64,000 nucleotides of DNA from Massilia sp. 9I (GCF_902506415.1 NZ_LR733275.1:1-64000), one strand, 5' to 3'. Shown: positions 25,156 through 34,689, counted from the stretch's first letter. The notes: a model not told the origin generated them from the letters alone. Numbers and translations are program-made.

Positions 25156-26152
25156 ACCCCTCCCCTTCGATCCCCAATAAATCTTCCAGCCGCGCCAGCG
25201 AGGCATCATCCTTGATGACCGAGCGCAGCCACGCGTGCAGCGGCTGTTCGCCCCAGCGCGCCGCCTTTTCGGCCAGGTAGGCGACCGGACTGTGTGGCTC
25301 GGTGCGGCGGAAAAATTCCGCCACGCTGCGCAGCTGCGCCAGCGCCTGCTCGCGGCTTTGCAGCGGACCGTCGATCACCCGCACTGCGGCGCTGGATGCC
25401 ACCACCACCGGCATCGACGGCGCGGCGCCCACTGGCTGCGCCGCGACCGCGCCTTGCGGCGTGGAAGGCGCCGCCATGTCGGCGAAGTCGCGCAAGGCCG
25501 CGCGGCCGGCGCCGAAACTGGGGCCGTCGGCGCCCAGCCGGTCGTCGACCACGCGTTCCAGCTCGGCCAGCGCGGCCAGGCAGTCTTCCGCCGCCGCCCC
25601 TAGCGCCTGGCGCGCCGTCATTGGCGTTTTGGCGCGCGCCGCCTCCAGCTCCGCCACCGCTTCCGGTCCGCGCGCACGCGCCGCTTCCCAGGCCATCATG
25701 GTCACGCCCTCGGCCAGCGGCACCTCTTTTACGAGCGGTGCGATGCGGGCGGCAATCCAGGCCAGGTTGCCGATGCGGCGTTCATGGCCGTCTTCATCCG
25801 GCAGCGGATGCACGTCCTCCCAGTAGCGCTCGCACAGGGCGGCGAGCAAGCGCAGGCTGTCGGCCAGGCCGGGCAAGCCGCCCATCTTGGCGCTGGCTTC
25901 GGCCAGCCACACCGCCAGCTGCAGGTCCTTGCTGCGGGTCTCCATCAGTTCCGTGCAGCGCTTGGACACGAACTTCCAGTCGGCTTCCTTCAGGGTCGTG
26001 ACCCAGGCGCCCTGCTCGATCGACGGATCGTCGGCCTGGCGCGCGCGGTTGATGGCATCGAACTCCGGCGAGAACGCGAGGTCCTCGCCGCAGGGCCGGT
26101 CCATGCTGATCGGGACCAGCAGCTTGTCGAGCGAATTTTGAACATTCTGCAT
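25154..26152 (-). CDS. tssA: Type VI secretion system protein TssA
   Basis: 332 residues. An N-terminal ImpA domain (PISMDRPCGEDLAFSPEFD, WKFVSKRCTELMETRSKDLQ, CERYWEDVHPLPDEDG) is followed by a variable linker and a C-terminal domain (LRSVAEFFRRTEPHSPVAYL, KAARWGEQPLHAWLRSVI). TssA docks on the membrane complex and baseplate and guides tail polymerisation. It is the last gene of the leftward block, nine bases after tssH. Confidence 0.93.
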   Translation of the reverse strand: MQNVQNSLDKLLVPISMDRPCGEDLAFSPEFDAINRARQADDPSIEQGAWVTTLKEADWKFVSKRCTELMETRSKDLQLAVWLAEASAKMGGLPGLADSLRLLAALCERYWEDVHPLPDEDGHERRIGNLAWIAARIAPLVKEVPLAEGVTMMAWEAARARGPEAVAELEAARAKTPMTARQALGAAAEDCLAALAELERVVDDRLGADGPSFGAGRAALRDFADMAAPSTPQGAVAAQPVGAAPSMPVVVASSAAVRVIDGPLQSREQALAQLRSVAEFFRRTEPHSPVAYLAEKAARWGEQPLHAWLRSVIKDDASLARLEDLLGIEGEG

Positions 26153-26161
26153 GGCGAGACC

Positions 26162-28804
26162 TTATTCGATCGCGTACTTGAACTTGCCGGCCTTGGTCGC
26201 GCCCACCTTGACCCGGGTGATCGCGCCGCCCTCGGCCATCCGCGCCAGCACGCTGTCGGCGATCTCGGGCAGCAGCGTACCGTTCAGGATGTTGTCGACG
26301 TTGCGCGCGCCCGAATCGACCTCGGTGCAGCGATTCAGGACCGCCGACACCAGCGCATCGTCGTATTCGAAGCGCGCACGGTGGTTGTCCATCACGCGCG
26401 CCTTGATGCGGTCGAGTTTCAAACGGATGATGTTGGTCAGCACCTCGTCGCGGATCGGATAGAAGGGCACCACCGTCAGTCGCCCGAGGAAGGCCGGCTT
26501 GAAGTGTTTCATCAACTGCGGGCGGATCAGCTCCGCCAGCTGCTCGGGCGCCGGCACCTCGCTGGCGGGCTTGTTCAGGCAAGCCTGCATCATCTGGCTC
26601 GAGCCCACGTTCGAGGTCAGGATGATGATGGAGTTGCGGAAGTCGATCTGGCGCCCTTCGGCGTCGTCCAGCACGCCCTTGTCGAAGACCTGGAAAAAGA
26701 GCTCCAGCACGTCCGAGTGCGCCTTCTCCACTTCGTCCAGCAGCACCACGCTGTAGGGGTTGCGCCGCACCGCCTCGGTCAGCACGCCCCCTTCCCCATA
26801 GCCCACGTAGCCCGGCGGCGAGCCTTTCAGGCCGGAGACGCTGTGCGCTTCCTGGTATTCGCTCATGTTGATGGTGACCAGCTTCTTCTCGCCGCCGTAC
26901 AGGATATCGGCCAGCGCCAGCGCGGTCTCGGTCTTGCCGACGCCCGAGGTGCCGACGAACAGGAACACGCCCTTGGGCTTGTTCGGATCGTCCAGGTTGG
27001 CGCGCGCCGTGCGCACCCGCTGGGCCACGGCCTGGCTGGCGTGCGACTGGCCCAGAATGCGCTCGTCCAGCAGCTCTTGCAGCTTGACCACGGTGCGCAG
27101 CTCGTCCTTCACCATGCGCCCGAGCGGAATGCCGGTCCAGCTGGCGACGATCTCCGCCACCGTGTGGCCGTCCACCTGCACCGGCACCAGCGGCGATTCG
27201 CCCTGCAGGCTGCGCAGTTTATCCGTCCGGGCGCGCAAGGCGCTGGCATCCTGCGTCCTGCCCTCCTCCAGAGCCATTCGCATCTCGCCGATCTCGGCGG
27301 CGATTTTTTGTTCTTCGTCCCAGCGCTGCTGCAGGCCGATGCGCTCGTCGTCCAGCGCGCCGCGCTTCTGGCGCAGCTGCGCCAGCTTCTCCTCGTGGCT
27401 GGCGCCCGCATTCGCTTCGCGCTGCAGCGAGGCCACCTGGGCATCGATACGCTCGATCTGGCGGCTGCAGTCTTCCAGCGCAGCCGGAGTGGCGCTCTGG
27501 CCCAGGGCCACCTTGGCGCAGGCGGTATCGAGCACGCTGATCGCCTTGTCCGGCAGCTGGCGCCCGCTGATGTAGCGGTGCGACAGGCGCACCGCTTCAA
27601 GGATGGCATCGTCGTAGATGCGCACCTTGAAGTGGCCTTCCATCAGCGGCGCCATGGCGCGCAGCATGGCGCAGGCGGTGGGCTCGTCCGGCTCCTCGAC
27701 CTTGATCACCTGGAAGCGGCGCGCCAGCGCGGCGTCCTTTTCAAAATACTTCTTGTATTCGCTCCAGGTGGTGGCCGCGATGGTGCGCAGTTCGCCCCGG
27801 GCCAGCGCGGGTTTCAGCAAGTTGGCGGCGTCGTTCTGGCCGGCCGTGCCGCCGGCCCCGATCATCGTGTGCGCCTCGTCGATGAACAGGATGATGGCAT
27901 GGGGGCTCTTCTTCACCTCGTCGATCACGTTCTTCAGGCGGTTCTCGAATTCACCCTTGACGCTGGCGCCGGCCTGCAGCAGGCCCATGTCGAGCGTGTG
28001 GATCTCGACGCCCTTCAACACGTCCGGCACGTCGCCCTGGGCAATGCGCAGCGCCAGGCCTTCGACCACGGCGGTCTTGCCGACACCCGCCTCGCCGGTC
28101 AGGATCGGGTTGTTCTGGCGCCGCCGCATGAGGATGTCGATCGCCTGCCGGATTTCGGGGTCGCGTCCGATCACCGGATCGACCCGGCCGTCGCGCGCGC
28201 GCTGGGTCAGGCAGGTGGTGTACTGGTCGAGCGCGGGCGTGGCGCGTGCCGGGCCGGCGGCAATCTCCTCGGCCGCGTCGCCCGGCATGTCGGACTGCTC
28301 CAGCGCCACCGGCTGCGCTTCCTGCGAGCCGCGCGTGATTTTCTCGAAGTCGTGCTTGAGGCGGTCGACCGGGAACTTGCGAAATAGCGGCGAGGCGCGC
28401 AGCGCCAGCTGCGACAGCGAGGGTTCGCTCAGGAGCGCCAGCAGCATGTGGCCGCTACGGATCTGGTTTGGTTGTCCCGCAGTTGGTGTCGCGAGGGAGG
28501 CGATCAGCCACGCGTGCTCGAACAGCAGCGGCAGGTGGCGCGAGAACACCGGCGTGCGCGCGCTGCCGGTGGCGAAGCGGTTGACCTCGTTGCGTAGGTC
28601 GGTCTCGAGGCCCGTCAGGCTGATGTCGCAGTGCTGCGCGATCACGCACAGGTCGCTGCCGGGCTGCTCGATCAGGCCCAGGAACAGGTGCTCGATCTCG
28701 ACCTCGTACTGCCCCATCCCCACGCAGATCGAGGCGGCGCGGGTGGCGGCGGCGCGGGTAGTGTCGTTCAGCTTGCCGATCAGGGTCTTGAGATTGATGT
28801 CCAT
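26162..28804 (-). CDS. tssH: Type VI secretion ATPase TssH (ClpV)
   Basis: An 880-residue AAA+ disaggregase that recycles contracted TssB/TssC sheath. An N-terminal Clp repeat domain is followed by two nucleotide-binding domains with Walker A GEAGVGKTAVVEGLAL and GTSGVGKTETALALAD, and Walker B IILFIDEAHTMIGAGG and VVLLDEVEKAHSDVLEL. A middle coiled coil lies near 400-520. TssE ends 25 bases upstream; tssF and tssG, which usually lie between the two, are absent. Confidence 0.96.
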   Translation of the reverse strand: MDINLKTLIGKLNDTTRAAATRAASICVGMGQYEVEIEHLFLGLIEQPGSDLCVIAQHCDISLTGLETDLRNEVNRFATGSARTPVFSRHLPLLFEHAWLIASLATPTAGQPNQIRSGHMLLALLSEPSLSQLALRASPLFRKFPVDRLKHDFEKITRGSQEAQPVALEQSDMPGDAAEEIAAGPARATPALDQYTTCLTQRARDGRVDPVIGRDPEIRQAIDILMRRRQNNPILTGEAGVGKTAVVEGLALRIAQGDVPDVLKGVEIHTLDMGLLQAGASVKGEFENRLKNVIDEVKKSPHAIILFIDEAHTMIGAGGTAGQNDAANLLKPALARGELRTIAATTWSEYKKYFEKDAALARRFQVIKVEEPDEPTACAMLRAMAPLMEGHFKVRIYDDAILEAVRLSHRYISGRQLPDKAISVLDTACAKVALGQSATPAALEDCSRQIERIDAQVASLQREANAGASHEEKLAQLRQKRGALDDERIGLQQRWDEEQKIAAEIGEMRMALEEGRTQDASALRARTDKLRSLQGESPLVPVQVDGHTVAEIVASWTGIPLGRMVKDELRTVVKLQELLDERILGQSHASQAVAQRVRTARANLDDPNKPKGVFLFVGTSGVGKTETALALADILYGGEKKLVTINMSEYQEAHSVSGLKGSPPGYVGYGEGGVLTEAVRRNPYSVVLLDEVEKAHSDVLELFFQVFDKGVLDDAEGRQIDFRNSIIILTSNVGSSQMMQACLNKPASEVPAPEQLAELIRPQLMKHFKPAFLGRLTVVPFYPIRDEVLTNIIRLKLDRIKARVMDNHRARFEYDDALVSAVLNRCTEVDSGARNVDNILNGTLLPEIADSVLARMAEGGAITRVKVGATKAGKFKYAIE

Positions 28805-28829
28805 CGTGTCGCGTCCTTAAGGAAGATGG

Positions 28830-29303
28830 TCAGCCGCGCGGGCGGCCGTTGCGCTTGACGGCGTAGTGCAGCGACGAGGGCTGCAGCACCGCATTGAAGT
28901 TCACCGGCTCGCTGCTGTCTGGCAGCGCGAGCCGGGCATGGATGATGAAAGACAGGCGGTTGACGCTGCCCAGCGCGAGGTCGAGGGTCGCGGTGACGTC
29001 GCGCAGGCGCGGTTCGTGGGCTTCGATGGCGTCCTGGATGCTGGCGCAGACGGCGGCCCGGTCGTGGCTGCTGGTCAGGCAGTAGCCGGCGAAATCGAGC
29101 AGGCCGTAGTGCAGGAGCGAGCCGCGCGCTTCCGGGTAGCCGTTCAGGATGGCGGGGTCGAAGGCCAGGCGCGTGTTGAGCAGCGCTTCGAGGTCGCGCG
29201 CCACGCTGTCCTTGAGCTGCTCGCTGGTGGTCTGGCTGCCGGCGTTCGCGTCAAGACGTTCGTCCATGAGACGGTCCAGCAGGCCGGGTTTGACGCCCTT
29301 CAT
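28830..29303 (-). CDS. tssE: Type VI secretion baseplate subunit TssE
   Basis: 157 residues, gp25-like, part of the baseplate wedge. The start at MKGVKPGLLDRLMDE (29303) is preferred to the upstream open frame, which crosses a GC-rich hairpin. LKDSVARDLEALLNTRLAF and RGSLLHYGLLDFAGY are conserved; FIIHARLALPDSSEPVNFN is the usual end of the fold. It is separated from hcp by 90 bases that contain a terminator-like hairpin. Confidence 0.92.
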   Translation of the reverse strand: MKGVKPGLLDRLMDERLDANAGSQTTSEQLKDSVARDLEALLNTRLAFDPAILNGYPEARGSLLHYGLLDFAGYCLTSSHDRAAVCASIQDAIEAHEPRLRDVTATLDLALGSVNRLSFIIHARLALPDSSEPVNFNAVLQPSSLHYAVKRNGRPRG

Positions 29304-29332
29304 GAATCTCCGCCGGTCGAAAAAAGAGGAAG

Positions 29333-29375
29333 AAAAAACGCGCGGCGCCGCGGCATGGGCCGCGCGCGCCGCGCG
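29333..29375 (-). terminator. Intra-operon hairpin and T-run after hcp
   Basis: On the minus strand a long GC-only stem (16-17 bases per arm, one bulge, loop CCAT) is followed at once by TTTTTT. This has the form of a strong Rho-independent terminator, located 18 bases past the hcp stop and 30 before the tssE start. It should let hcp mRNA exceed downstream baseplate mRNA. Confidence 0.75.
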
Positions 29376-29393
29376 AAGGCGCAAACCAGCCGG

Positions 29394-29885
29394 TCAGACG
29401 ATCTTGTTGGCTGCCAGGTCCCAGCCGCCCGAGGTGTTGCCACCGGTGCCGCCGCCAATTTTCTGCTGGGTGTACTTCCACTTGATCTTCGAGAACTTCA
29501 GGCCGACCTGCTCCTGGATGATGCTGCCTTCCTTCACGCTCGGCTCGACGGCGCCGATCAGGACGTTCTCGAGTTCGATCTCGAAGTACTTGACCCGGTC
29601 GCCCTGGCCGTCCGCGCGCATGAATTCCAGCTTGGCCTTGGGGATCGTCTTGCCGGCCGAGCAGGTCTGCAGCAGGATCGGCGAGGACAGGTCGGCCAGC
29701 TTCTTGAGCGTGATTTCCTCGTGCTCGCAGCGCTCGGCGGTGTGGCCGCCGCTGGTCGACGCGGTGGCAGAACGCGGTTGCTTCACGCCCCAGTCGACGG
29801 CCAGGCACTCGATCCAGTCCTTGTGCTTGTCGTCCATCGATTCGCCCTTGATCCCGTCGATCTGCAGGTAAACGTCAATTGCCAT
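29394..29885 (-). CDS. hcp: Type VI secretion tube protein Hcp (TssD)
   Basis: 163 residues. Hcp forms hexameric rings that stack as the inner tube and is secreted. Seen: AIDVYLQIDGIKGESMDDKH, the core IECLAVDWGVKQPRSATAST, ITLKKLADLSSPILLQTCSAG and the C-terminal KWKYTQQKIGGGTGGNTSGG. The internal CEHEE loop and single-domain length are ordinary; there is no effector extension. It lies 37 bases after tssC. Confidence 0.96.
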   Translation of the reverse strand: MAIDVYLQIDGIKGESMDDKHKDWIECLAVDWGVKQPRSATASTSGGHTAERCEHEEITLKKLADLSSPILLQTCSAGKTIPKAKLEFMRADGQGDRVKYFEIELENVLIGAVEPSVKEGSIIQEQVGLKFSKIKWKYTQQKIGGGTGGNTSGGWDLAANKIV

Positions 29886-29922
29886 GTTCTACTCTCCAAT
29901 TTCTGTTGTTGAAAAAGACTGC

Positions 29923-31413
29923 TTAGCCGTTGGTCGACTGCGGGAGCTCCGCGACCAGTCGGAGCGAAACGGACAGCTCGTCGAGCTGGAAGTGGGGACG
30001 CAGGAAGGACACCGCGCGGTACACGCCCGGACGGCCCGGCACTTCGGACACCTGCACGCTGGCCTCGCGCAGCGGGAACTGGGCCTTCTGGTCCTGGCTC
30101 GCGTTGTCGTCGAGGAGCACGTACTGGGTCAGCCAGCGGTTCAGGTAGTCCTCCACATTCGACGCCGCCGCGAAGCTGCCGATCTTGTCGCGCATCATGG
30201 CCTTCATGTAATGGGCGATGCGCGAGACCGCGAAGATGTACTGCAGCTGCGAGGACAGCACGGCATTCGCATTGGCGGCCTCGTTGTTGTACTTCTTCGC
30301 CTTCTGCGCCGACTGGGCGCCGAAGAAGGCCGCGTAGGAGGTGTTCTTGCAGTGGACCAGGGAGATGAAGCCGAGGTCCGACAGCTCCTTCTCGCGGCGG
30401 TCGGTGATCGCCAGTTCGGTCGGGCACTTGAGCGCCACCTCGCCTTCGTCGGTCTTGAAGGTGTGGGCCGGCAGATTCTCCACCAGGCCGCCGCCCTCCA
30501 CGCCGCGGATCGCCGCGCACCAGCCATAGTCCTCGAAGGCCTTGGTCAGTTTCGAGGCGAAGGCATAGGCGGCGTTACACCACAGGTACTTCTGGTGATC
30601 GCTCCCGTCCACGTCCTCGACGAAATTGAAGCCTTCAGTGGTCATGCCGTCGGCCGGGTGGTACGGCAGGCGCCCGAGGAAGCGCGGCAGGGTCAGGCCG
30701 ACGTAGCGCGCGTCTTCGGATTCGCGGAAGGCCTTCCACTTGGCGTATTCGACAGTGTCGAAGACTTTCGCCAGGTCGCGCGGCTTGCCCAGGTCGCCGA
30801 AGCTCTCGATGCCGAACAGCTCTGGCGCGCTTGATGTGATGAAGGGCGCATGGCTGGCGGCGGCCACGTGCGACATCTGCTCCAGGAAGTAGATGTCCTC
30901 GGGCTGGCGCGAGATCTCGAAGTCGCCGATCAGGGTGCCGTAGGGGGCGCCGCCGAAGGTGCCGAATTCTTCCTCGTAGACCTTCTTGAACATGCTGCTC
31001 TGGTCGAATTCCAGGGCCGACTGGAAGTCCTTCACCAGTTCGCGCTTGCTGGCGTTGAGCATGCGGATCTGCAGGTTGGCGCTGGTGGCGCTGTTCTTGA
31101 CCAGGTAGTTCAAACCGGTCCAGCTGCGCTCGAGCTTCTGGAATTCGGGGGCGTGCATCACGGCCGACAGCTGGTCGGAGATCATGCGATCCAGCTCGGC
31201 CAGGCGGGCGTCGATCATGCTTGAGAGGTTGTTCGACATGACCATCGTGCCCTGCATCACCTGGGTCACGAGTTCCGAGATGATGTCGCGTGCGCGTTCA
31301 TGCTCGCTGGTGGATTTCGCGACCCGGCTCTGCTCGACGATCTGGTCGAGCAGCGACGCATCCAGTTCGACTGCGGGCGCCGTCTTGCTTGCGGTATCGA
31401 GGACTGCCGCCAT
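29923..31413 (-). CDS. tssC: Type VI secretion sheath large subunit TssC
   Basis: 496 residues. With TssB it forms the contractile sheath. Seen: IDARLAELDRMISDQLSAVM, LERSWTGLNYLVKNS, KKVYEEEFGTFGGAPYGTLI, LPRFLGRLPYHP and the C-terminal GVYRAVSFLRPHFQLDEL. It follows tssB by one base, which implies coupled translation and fixed stoichiometry. Confidence 0.97.
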   Translation of the reverse strand: MAAVLDTASKTAPAVELDASLLDQIVEQSRVAKSTSEHERARDIISELVTQVMQGTMVMSNNLSSMIDARLAELDRMISDQLSAVMHAPEFQKLERSWTGLNYLVKNSATSANLQIRMLNASKRELVKDFQSALEFDQSSMFKKVYEEEFGTFGGAPYGTLIGDFEISRQPEDIYFLEQMSHVAAASHAPFITSSAPELFGIESFGDLGKPRDLAKVFDTVEYAKWKAFRESEDARYVGLTLPRFLGRLPYHPADGMTTEGFNFVEDVDGSDHQKYLWCNAAYAFASKLTKAFEDYGWCAAIRGVEGGGLVENLPAHTFKTDEGEVALKCPTELAITDRREKELSDLGFISLVHCKNTSYAAFFGAQSAQKAKKYNNEAANANAVLSSQLQYIFAVSRIAHYMKAMMRDKIGSFAAASNVEDYLNRWLTQYVLLDDNASQDQKAQFPLREASVQVSEVPGRPGVYRAVSFLRPHFQLDELSVSLRLVAELPQSTNG

Positions 31414-31414
31414 C

Positions 31415-31927
31415 TCATGCCTCCCCTTCGGGTTTGTCCTGCTTCTTCAGGCTTGCCAGCTTTTCGGTATTGCCCAGCACTTCGCTGAGAATGTCTTCCA
31501 GCTTGTCGTTCCCGGCCAGCTTGTTGCGCAGGTCGGCCAGCTTGGTACGCGCCTCCAGCAGGCCGCTCAGCGGCGCGACCTGCCGCACCACGGACTCCGG
31601 ACGGAAGTCGTCCATCTCCTTGAACTGCAGCTGCACCGGGAACTGGCCGCCTTCCGGCGACAGGTGGTTGTCGACCCTGAAGTTCACGCTCGGCGCCACC
31701 GCGCCCAGCACCTCATCGAAATTGCCGGCATCGACGTTGACGAACTTCTTGTCCTTCAGGCGCTTCTTCTCCTGCGACGGATCGTTCCCGAAGTCGCCCA
31801 CCACGCCGACCACGAAGGGCAGTTCCTTGTTTTCGATGGCGTCGCCGATCTCGACGTCATACGTCATCTGCACGCGTGGCGCGCGCACCTTTTGCAAGCG
31901 TTTCTGCACGCTTTCACTCTTGGCCAT
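31415..31927 (-). CDS. tssB: Type VI secretion sheath small subunit TssB
   Basis: 170 residues, the short partner of TssC. VQKRLQKVRAPRVQMTYDVE, ELPFVVGVVGDFGNDPSQ and KFVNVDAGNFDEVLGAVAPS are family hallmarks. The Lys/Glu-rich C-terminus matches the ClpV-interacting tail region. The ATG at 31927 is 52 bases from the upstream lipoprotein gene. Confidence 0.96.
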   Translation of the reverse strand: MAKSESVQKRLQKVRAPRVQMTYDVEIGDAIENKELPFVVGVVGDFGNDPSQEKKRLKDKKFVNVDAGNFDEVLGAVAPSVNFRVDNHLSPEGGQFPVQLQFKEMDDFRPESVVRQVAPLSGLLEARTKLADLRNKLAGNDKLEDILSEVLGNTEKLASLKKQDKPEGEA

Positions 31928-31979
31928 GTCGACTCCAGGTTGCGGTGGGATGGGACAGCCGGCGACGCCGGCATGCGGT

Positions 31980-32558
31980 TTATTTCAGACTGCCGAAGGG
32001 ATCCTTATCGTTGCTGGCCGCCTTGGTCGGAGGCGCAGGCTGTGCTGGCACGGACGGCGCCCGTCGCGGCTCAGTCTTGGTCTTTGTGTCTTTGGGGACG
32101 ATGATGGGATCACCGATGCTGGTGCGCAGCAGCTTGGCCAGGTCCTGCGCCTCGCTCTTCACGTCGCCATTGAGGTTGTTCTTGCGGGTCAGGTCGGCCA
32201 AGGCCTTGCTGGCCACACGCAAGCCGCTCACGGCAACGATGCTGTGTGCCACCGTATCGTCCGGATCGCGCTCCAAGGCCTCCTGGGCATTGGTAATCGC
32301 TTCCCCGTACACGCCGGCGTTGAAGCGGATTTGCGCCATCTTCACCCACGGCCGCTTGTCGACCGGGTGCGCCTCACCTGCGGCCTTGAGCATGGCGTAG
32401 GCCTTCTCTTCCTGTTTCGAGGCGATCGCTTTGTCGGCCTCGGTAAAGACTTGCTCTCCTGCGGCGGCGGTCGACGTGCTCCCACCGCTTTGCGGGCCGC
32501 TGGCGCACCCGGCCAGGGCGACGACTCCTACGATCAACGGCATCAAGCGTTTGTACAT
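31980..32558 (-). CDS. T6SS-associated lipoprotein with TPR-like repeats
   Basis: 192 residues. The signal peptide has a lipobox (VVALAGC, Cys18), then TPR-like helices (EKAYAMLKAAGEAHPVDKRPW, AGVYGEAITNAQEALERDPD) and a Lys/Pro-rich tail ending DPFGSLK. It is the first gene of the tssB-tssC-hcp block, so it is presumably made with the secretion machine. TPR lipoproteins recur at this position in related T6SS loci, but a defined role is not known to me; assembly or peptidoglycan anchoring is plausible. Confidence 0.8.
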   Translation of the reverse strand: MYKRLMPLIVGVVALAGCASGPQSGGSTSTAAAGEQVFTEADKAIASKQEEKAYAMLKAAGEAHPVDKRPWVKMAQIRFNAGVYGEAITNAQEALERDPDDTVAHSIVAVSGLRVASKALADLTRKNNLNGDVKSEAQDLAKLLRTSIGDPIIVPKDTKTKTEPRRAPSVPAQPAPPTKAASNDKDPFGSLK

Positions 32559-32755
32559 GCTGGCTCTCCACGACAGTTAAACCAGCCACCATTATTCGCA
32601 TGCGCTTCCGGCGGAAGTTGCGCACTGTCAATCAAAGCCGAGTTCGCTTTCTTTGCCACGTTGACGACTTGCGCTTGCGCGCGATCACAGCACGCGCACA
32701 CCGCTGGGTTTCAATCCGTGCTTGTGCCCGCAAACGATGAGTGAAGGAAATGGCG

Positions 32756-33292
32756 ATGAGAACAATTTCGTGCCTGGCCGCCCTGACCATGACCTGCCTG
32801 GTGGCCAGCTGCGGCAGCAACGGGATCGCAAGCAAGGCGCTGGAACTGCCCGACGCCCAGAAACCGCCGCGTACCGTCGCGCTGCGCCTGCACGCCTCGC
32901 CCAAGCTCAACCTCGACAAGCGCGGCCAGCCGATCGCGCTGGCCGTGCGCCTGTACAAGCTGCGCCGCCCTGACGCCTTCGGCCAGGCGCCCTACTCGAC
33001 CTTCCTGAACCCGCAGGCCGAACGCGAGAGCCTGGGCGCCGACCTGGTCGAGGTGCGCGAGATCATGCTGGTGCCGGGCCAGCGCTACGAGGTGCAGGAG
33101 AAGGTCAGCCGCGAGGCGAGCCACCTGGCCGTGGTCGCCCTGTTCCAGCGTCCCGCCGAGCAGCGCTGGCGCGCCACCGTAGCCGCTGCCGATGCCGAAC
33201 GCGCCGGCCTTACCGTGGGCCTGCACGCCTGTGCACTCACCATGGGTAGCAGTTCCCAGACATCGACGCTTTCTTCTGTGCGCTGTCAATGA
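32756..33292 (+). CDS. tssJ: Type VI secretion lipoprotein TssJ
   Basis: 178 residues from the ATG at 32756, preceded by AAGGA. The signal peptide ends in a lipobox (LVASC, Cys19). The transthyretin-like fold is suggested by ALRLHASPKLNLDKRGQP, LAVRLYKLRRPDAFGQAPY and IMLVPGQRYEVQEKVSREA, typical of TssJ, which anchors TssM to the outer membrane. It starts the rightward block and shares a ~200-base divergent region with the TPR lipoprotein gene, where both promoters must lie. Confidence 0.93.
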   Translation: MRTISCLAALTMTCLVASCGSNGIASKALELPDAQKPPRTVALRLHASPKLNLDKRGQPIALAVRLYKLRRPDAFGQAPYSTFLNPQAERESLGADLVEVREIMLVPGQRYEVQEKVSREASHLAVVALFQRPAEQRWRATVAAADAERAGLTVGLHACALTMGSSSQTSTLSSVRCQ

Positions 33293-33342
33293 ATCTGGCG
33301 TTGTTTCCGCCAAGCTAGGAATTTCTGGAGCCGGAGGCGCCG

Positions 33343-34689
33343 ATGAGCATGCCAGCGAAGCTACTGTGGGGCGAGGGACTTTTCCTGCGGCCCCAGCATT
33401 TCCAGCAGCAGGACCGCTACCACGAGGCGCGCCTGAACCAGACGGCCTGCGCGTTGCATCCCTATGCCTGGGGTGTGCGCAAGCTGGTGGTCGACTACGA
33501 GGCGCTGCGCCACGACGTGTTGCGGGTCGAAGAACTATCGGTCCTGTTCCCCGACGGTGAAGTCTACCGCGCTCCCGACGGCGATCCGCTGCCGCTGCAG
33601 GTGCGCCTGGGCGAGCTGCCCGCCGGCCTGCAGACAGTGACCTTCCACGCAGCCCTGCCGGCGCTCAAAGCCTGGGGCGACAACCAAGCGCCGGAAGGCG
33701 ATGCGCCGCCGGACGCCCGCTTTTCCAGCCACGAGCGCGATACCCAGGACCTGTACACGCGCGCGGCCGAGGCGCCGATCAGCTACCTGCGCAAGGCGCT
33801 GCGGCTGGTAGCCGATACCGAGCCGCTGGAAGCCTACGACAGCTTCCCGCTGGTGCGGCTGCGGCGCGTGCCGACAGGGGGCTTCGAGGCCGATCCCTCC
33901 TTCGTTCCGCCCAGCCTGTCGATCGACGCCGCGCCCGGCCTGCACCTGAACCTGGCGCGCCTGATGGAAAAGCTGCTGGCCAAGGTCAACGCCCTGTACG
34001 GCCACATGCGCGAGCCGAGCAAGAACGTGATCGAGATCCGCGGCGGCGACGTCTCCGCCTTCTGGCTGCTGCACACGGCCAGCACCGGCTACGCCGCGCT
34101 GTCGCACTACCTGGGCCACCGCGACCTGCATCCGGAGCGCCTGTTCGGCGAGCTGCTGGCCCTCGCCGGCGGCCTGATGACCTACTCGCGCAGCTACCGG
34201 CTGGAAGACCTGCCGTCCTACGTGCACGCCGATCCGGGTCCGCAGTTCGCGCGCCTGGACGGCATCATCCGCGACCTGTTAGACACCGTGATTTCGTCGC
34301 GCTACTTCACGATCGTCCTGAACCGCGAGCGCCCCTCCTACTACCTGGGCGCGCTCGACTCGGGACGCATCAACCTGCAAACCACGCTCTACCTGGCGGT
34401 GGCGGCCGACATGCCAGCGCTGCAGCTGGTCGACGTGGTGCCGCTGCAGTTCAAGGTCGGCGCGCCGGAAGACGTCGACAAGTTCGTGCTGTCGGCCCTG
34501 CCCGGCGTGAAGCTGGTGCATGCGCCCCAGGTGCCGGCGGCGGTGCCGGTGCGGCCCGATACCTATTACTTCATCCTGGAGAACCGTGGCATGCTGTATG
34601 AAACGATGCTGAAATCGCAGGCGATCTCGATCTACGTCCCGAATGGGATCCGCGACCTGCGCCTCGAACTGATCGCGGTGGCCGCATGA
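33343..34689 (+). CDS. tssK: Type VI secretion baseplate subunit TssK
   Basis: 448 residues. TssK links the baseplate to TssL/TssM. The opening KLLWGEGLFLRPQHFQQQDR and MEKLLAKVNALYGHMREPSK are highly conserved; LGHRDLHPERLFGELLALAG and YYFILENRGMLYETMLKSQA also fit. The start has CCGGAGG a little upstream, and the stop overlaps tssL (ATGA). Confidence 0.96.
   Translation: MSMPAKLLWGEGLFLRPQHFQQQDRYHEARLNQTACALHPYAWGVRKLVVDYEALRHDVLRVEELSVLFPDGEVYRAPDGDPLPLQVRLGELPAGLQTVTFHAALPALKAWGDNQAPEGDAPPDARFSSHERDTQDLYTRAAEAPISYLRKALRLVADTEPLEAYDSFPLVRLRRVPTGGFEADPSFVPPSLSIDAAPGLHLNLARLMEKLLAKVNALYGHMREPSKNVIEIRGGDVSAFWLLHTASTGYAALSHYLGHRDLHPERLFGELLALAGGLMTYSRSYRLEDLPSYVHADPGPQFARLDGIIRDLLDTVISSRYFTIVLNRERPSYYLGALDSGRINLQTTLYLAVAADMPALQLVDVVPLQFKVGAPEDVDKFVLSALPGVKLVHAPQVPAAVPVRPDTYYFILENRGMLYETMLKSQAISIYVPNGIRDLRLELIAVAA

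Noticed and set aside
25154..28804. Possible hidden tssF or tssG frames around tssE-tssH-tssA
   Set aside because: The minus strand is fully occupied by the three named genes with gaps of 9 and 25 bases; nothing of 300-600 codons resembling TssF/TssG fits.
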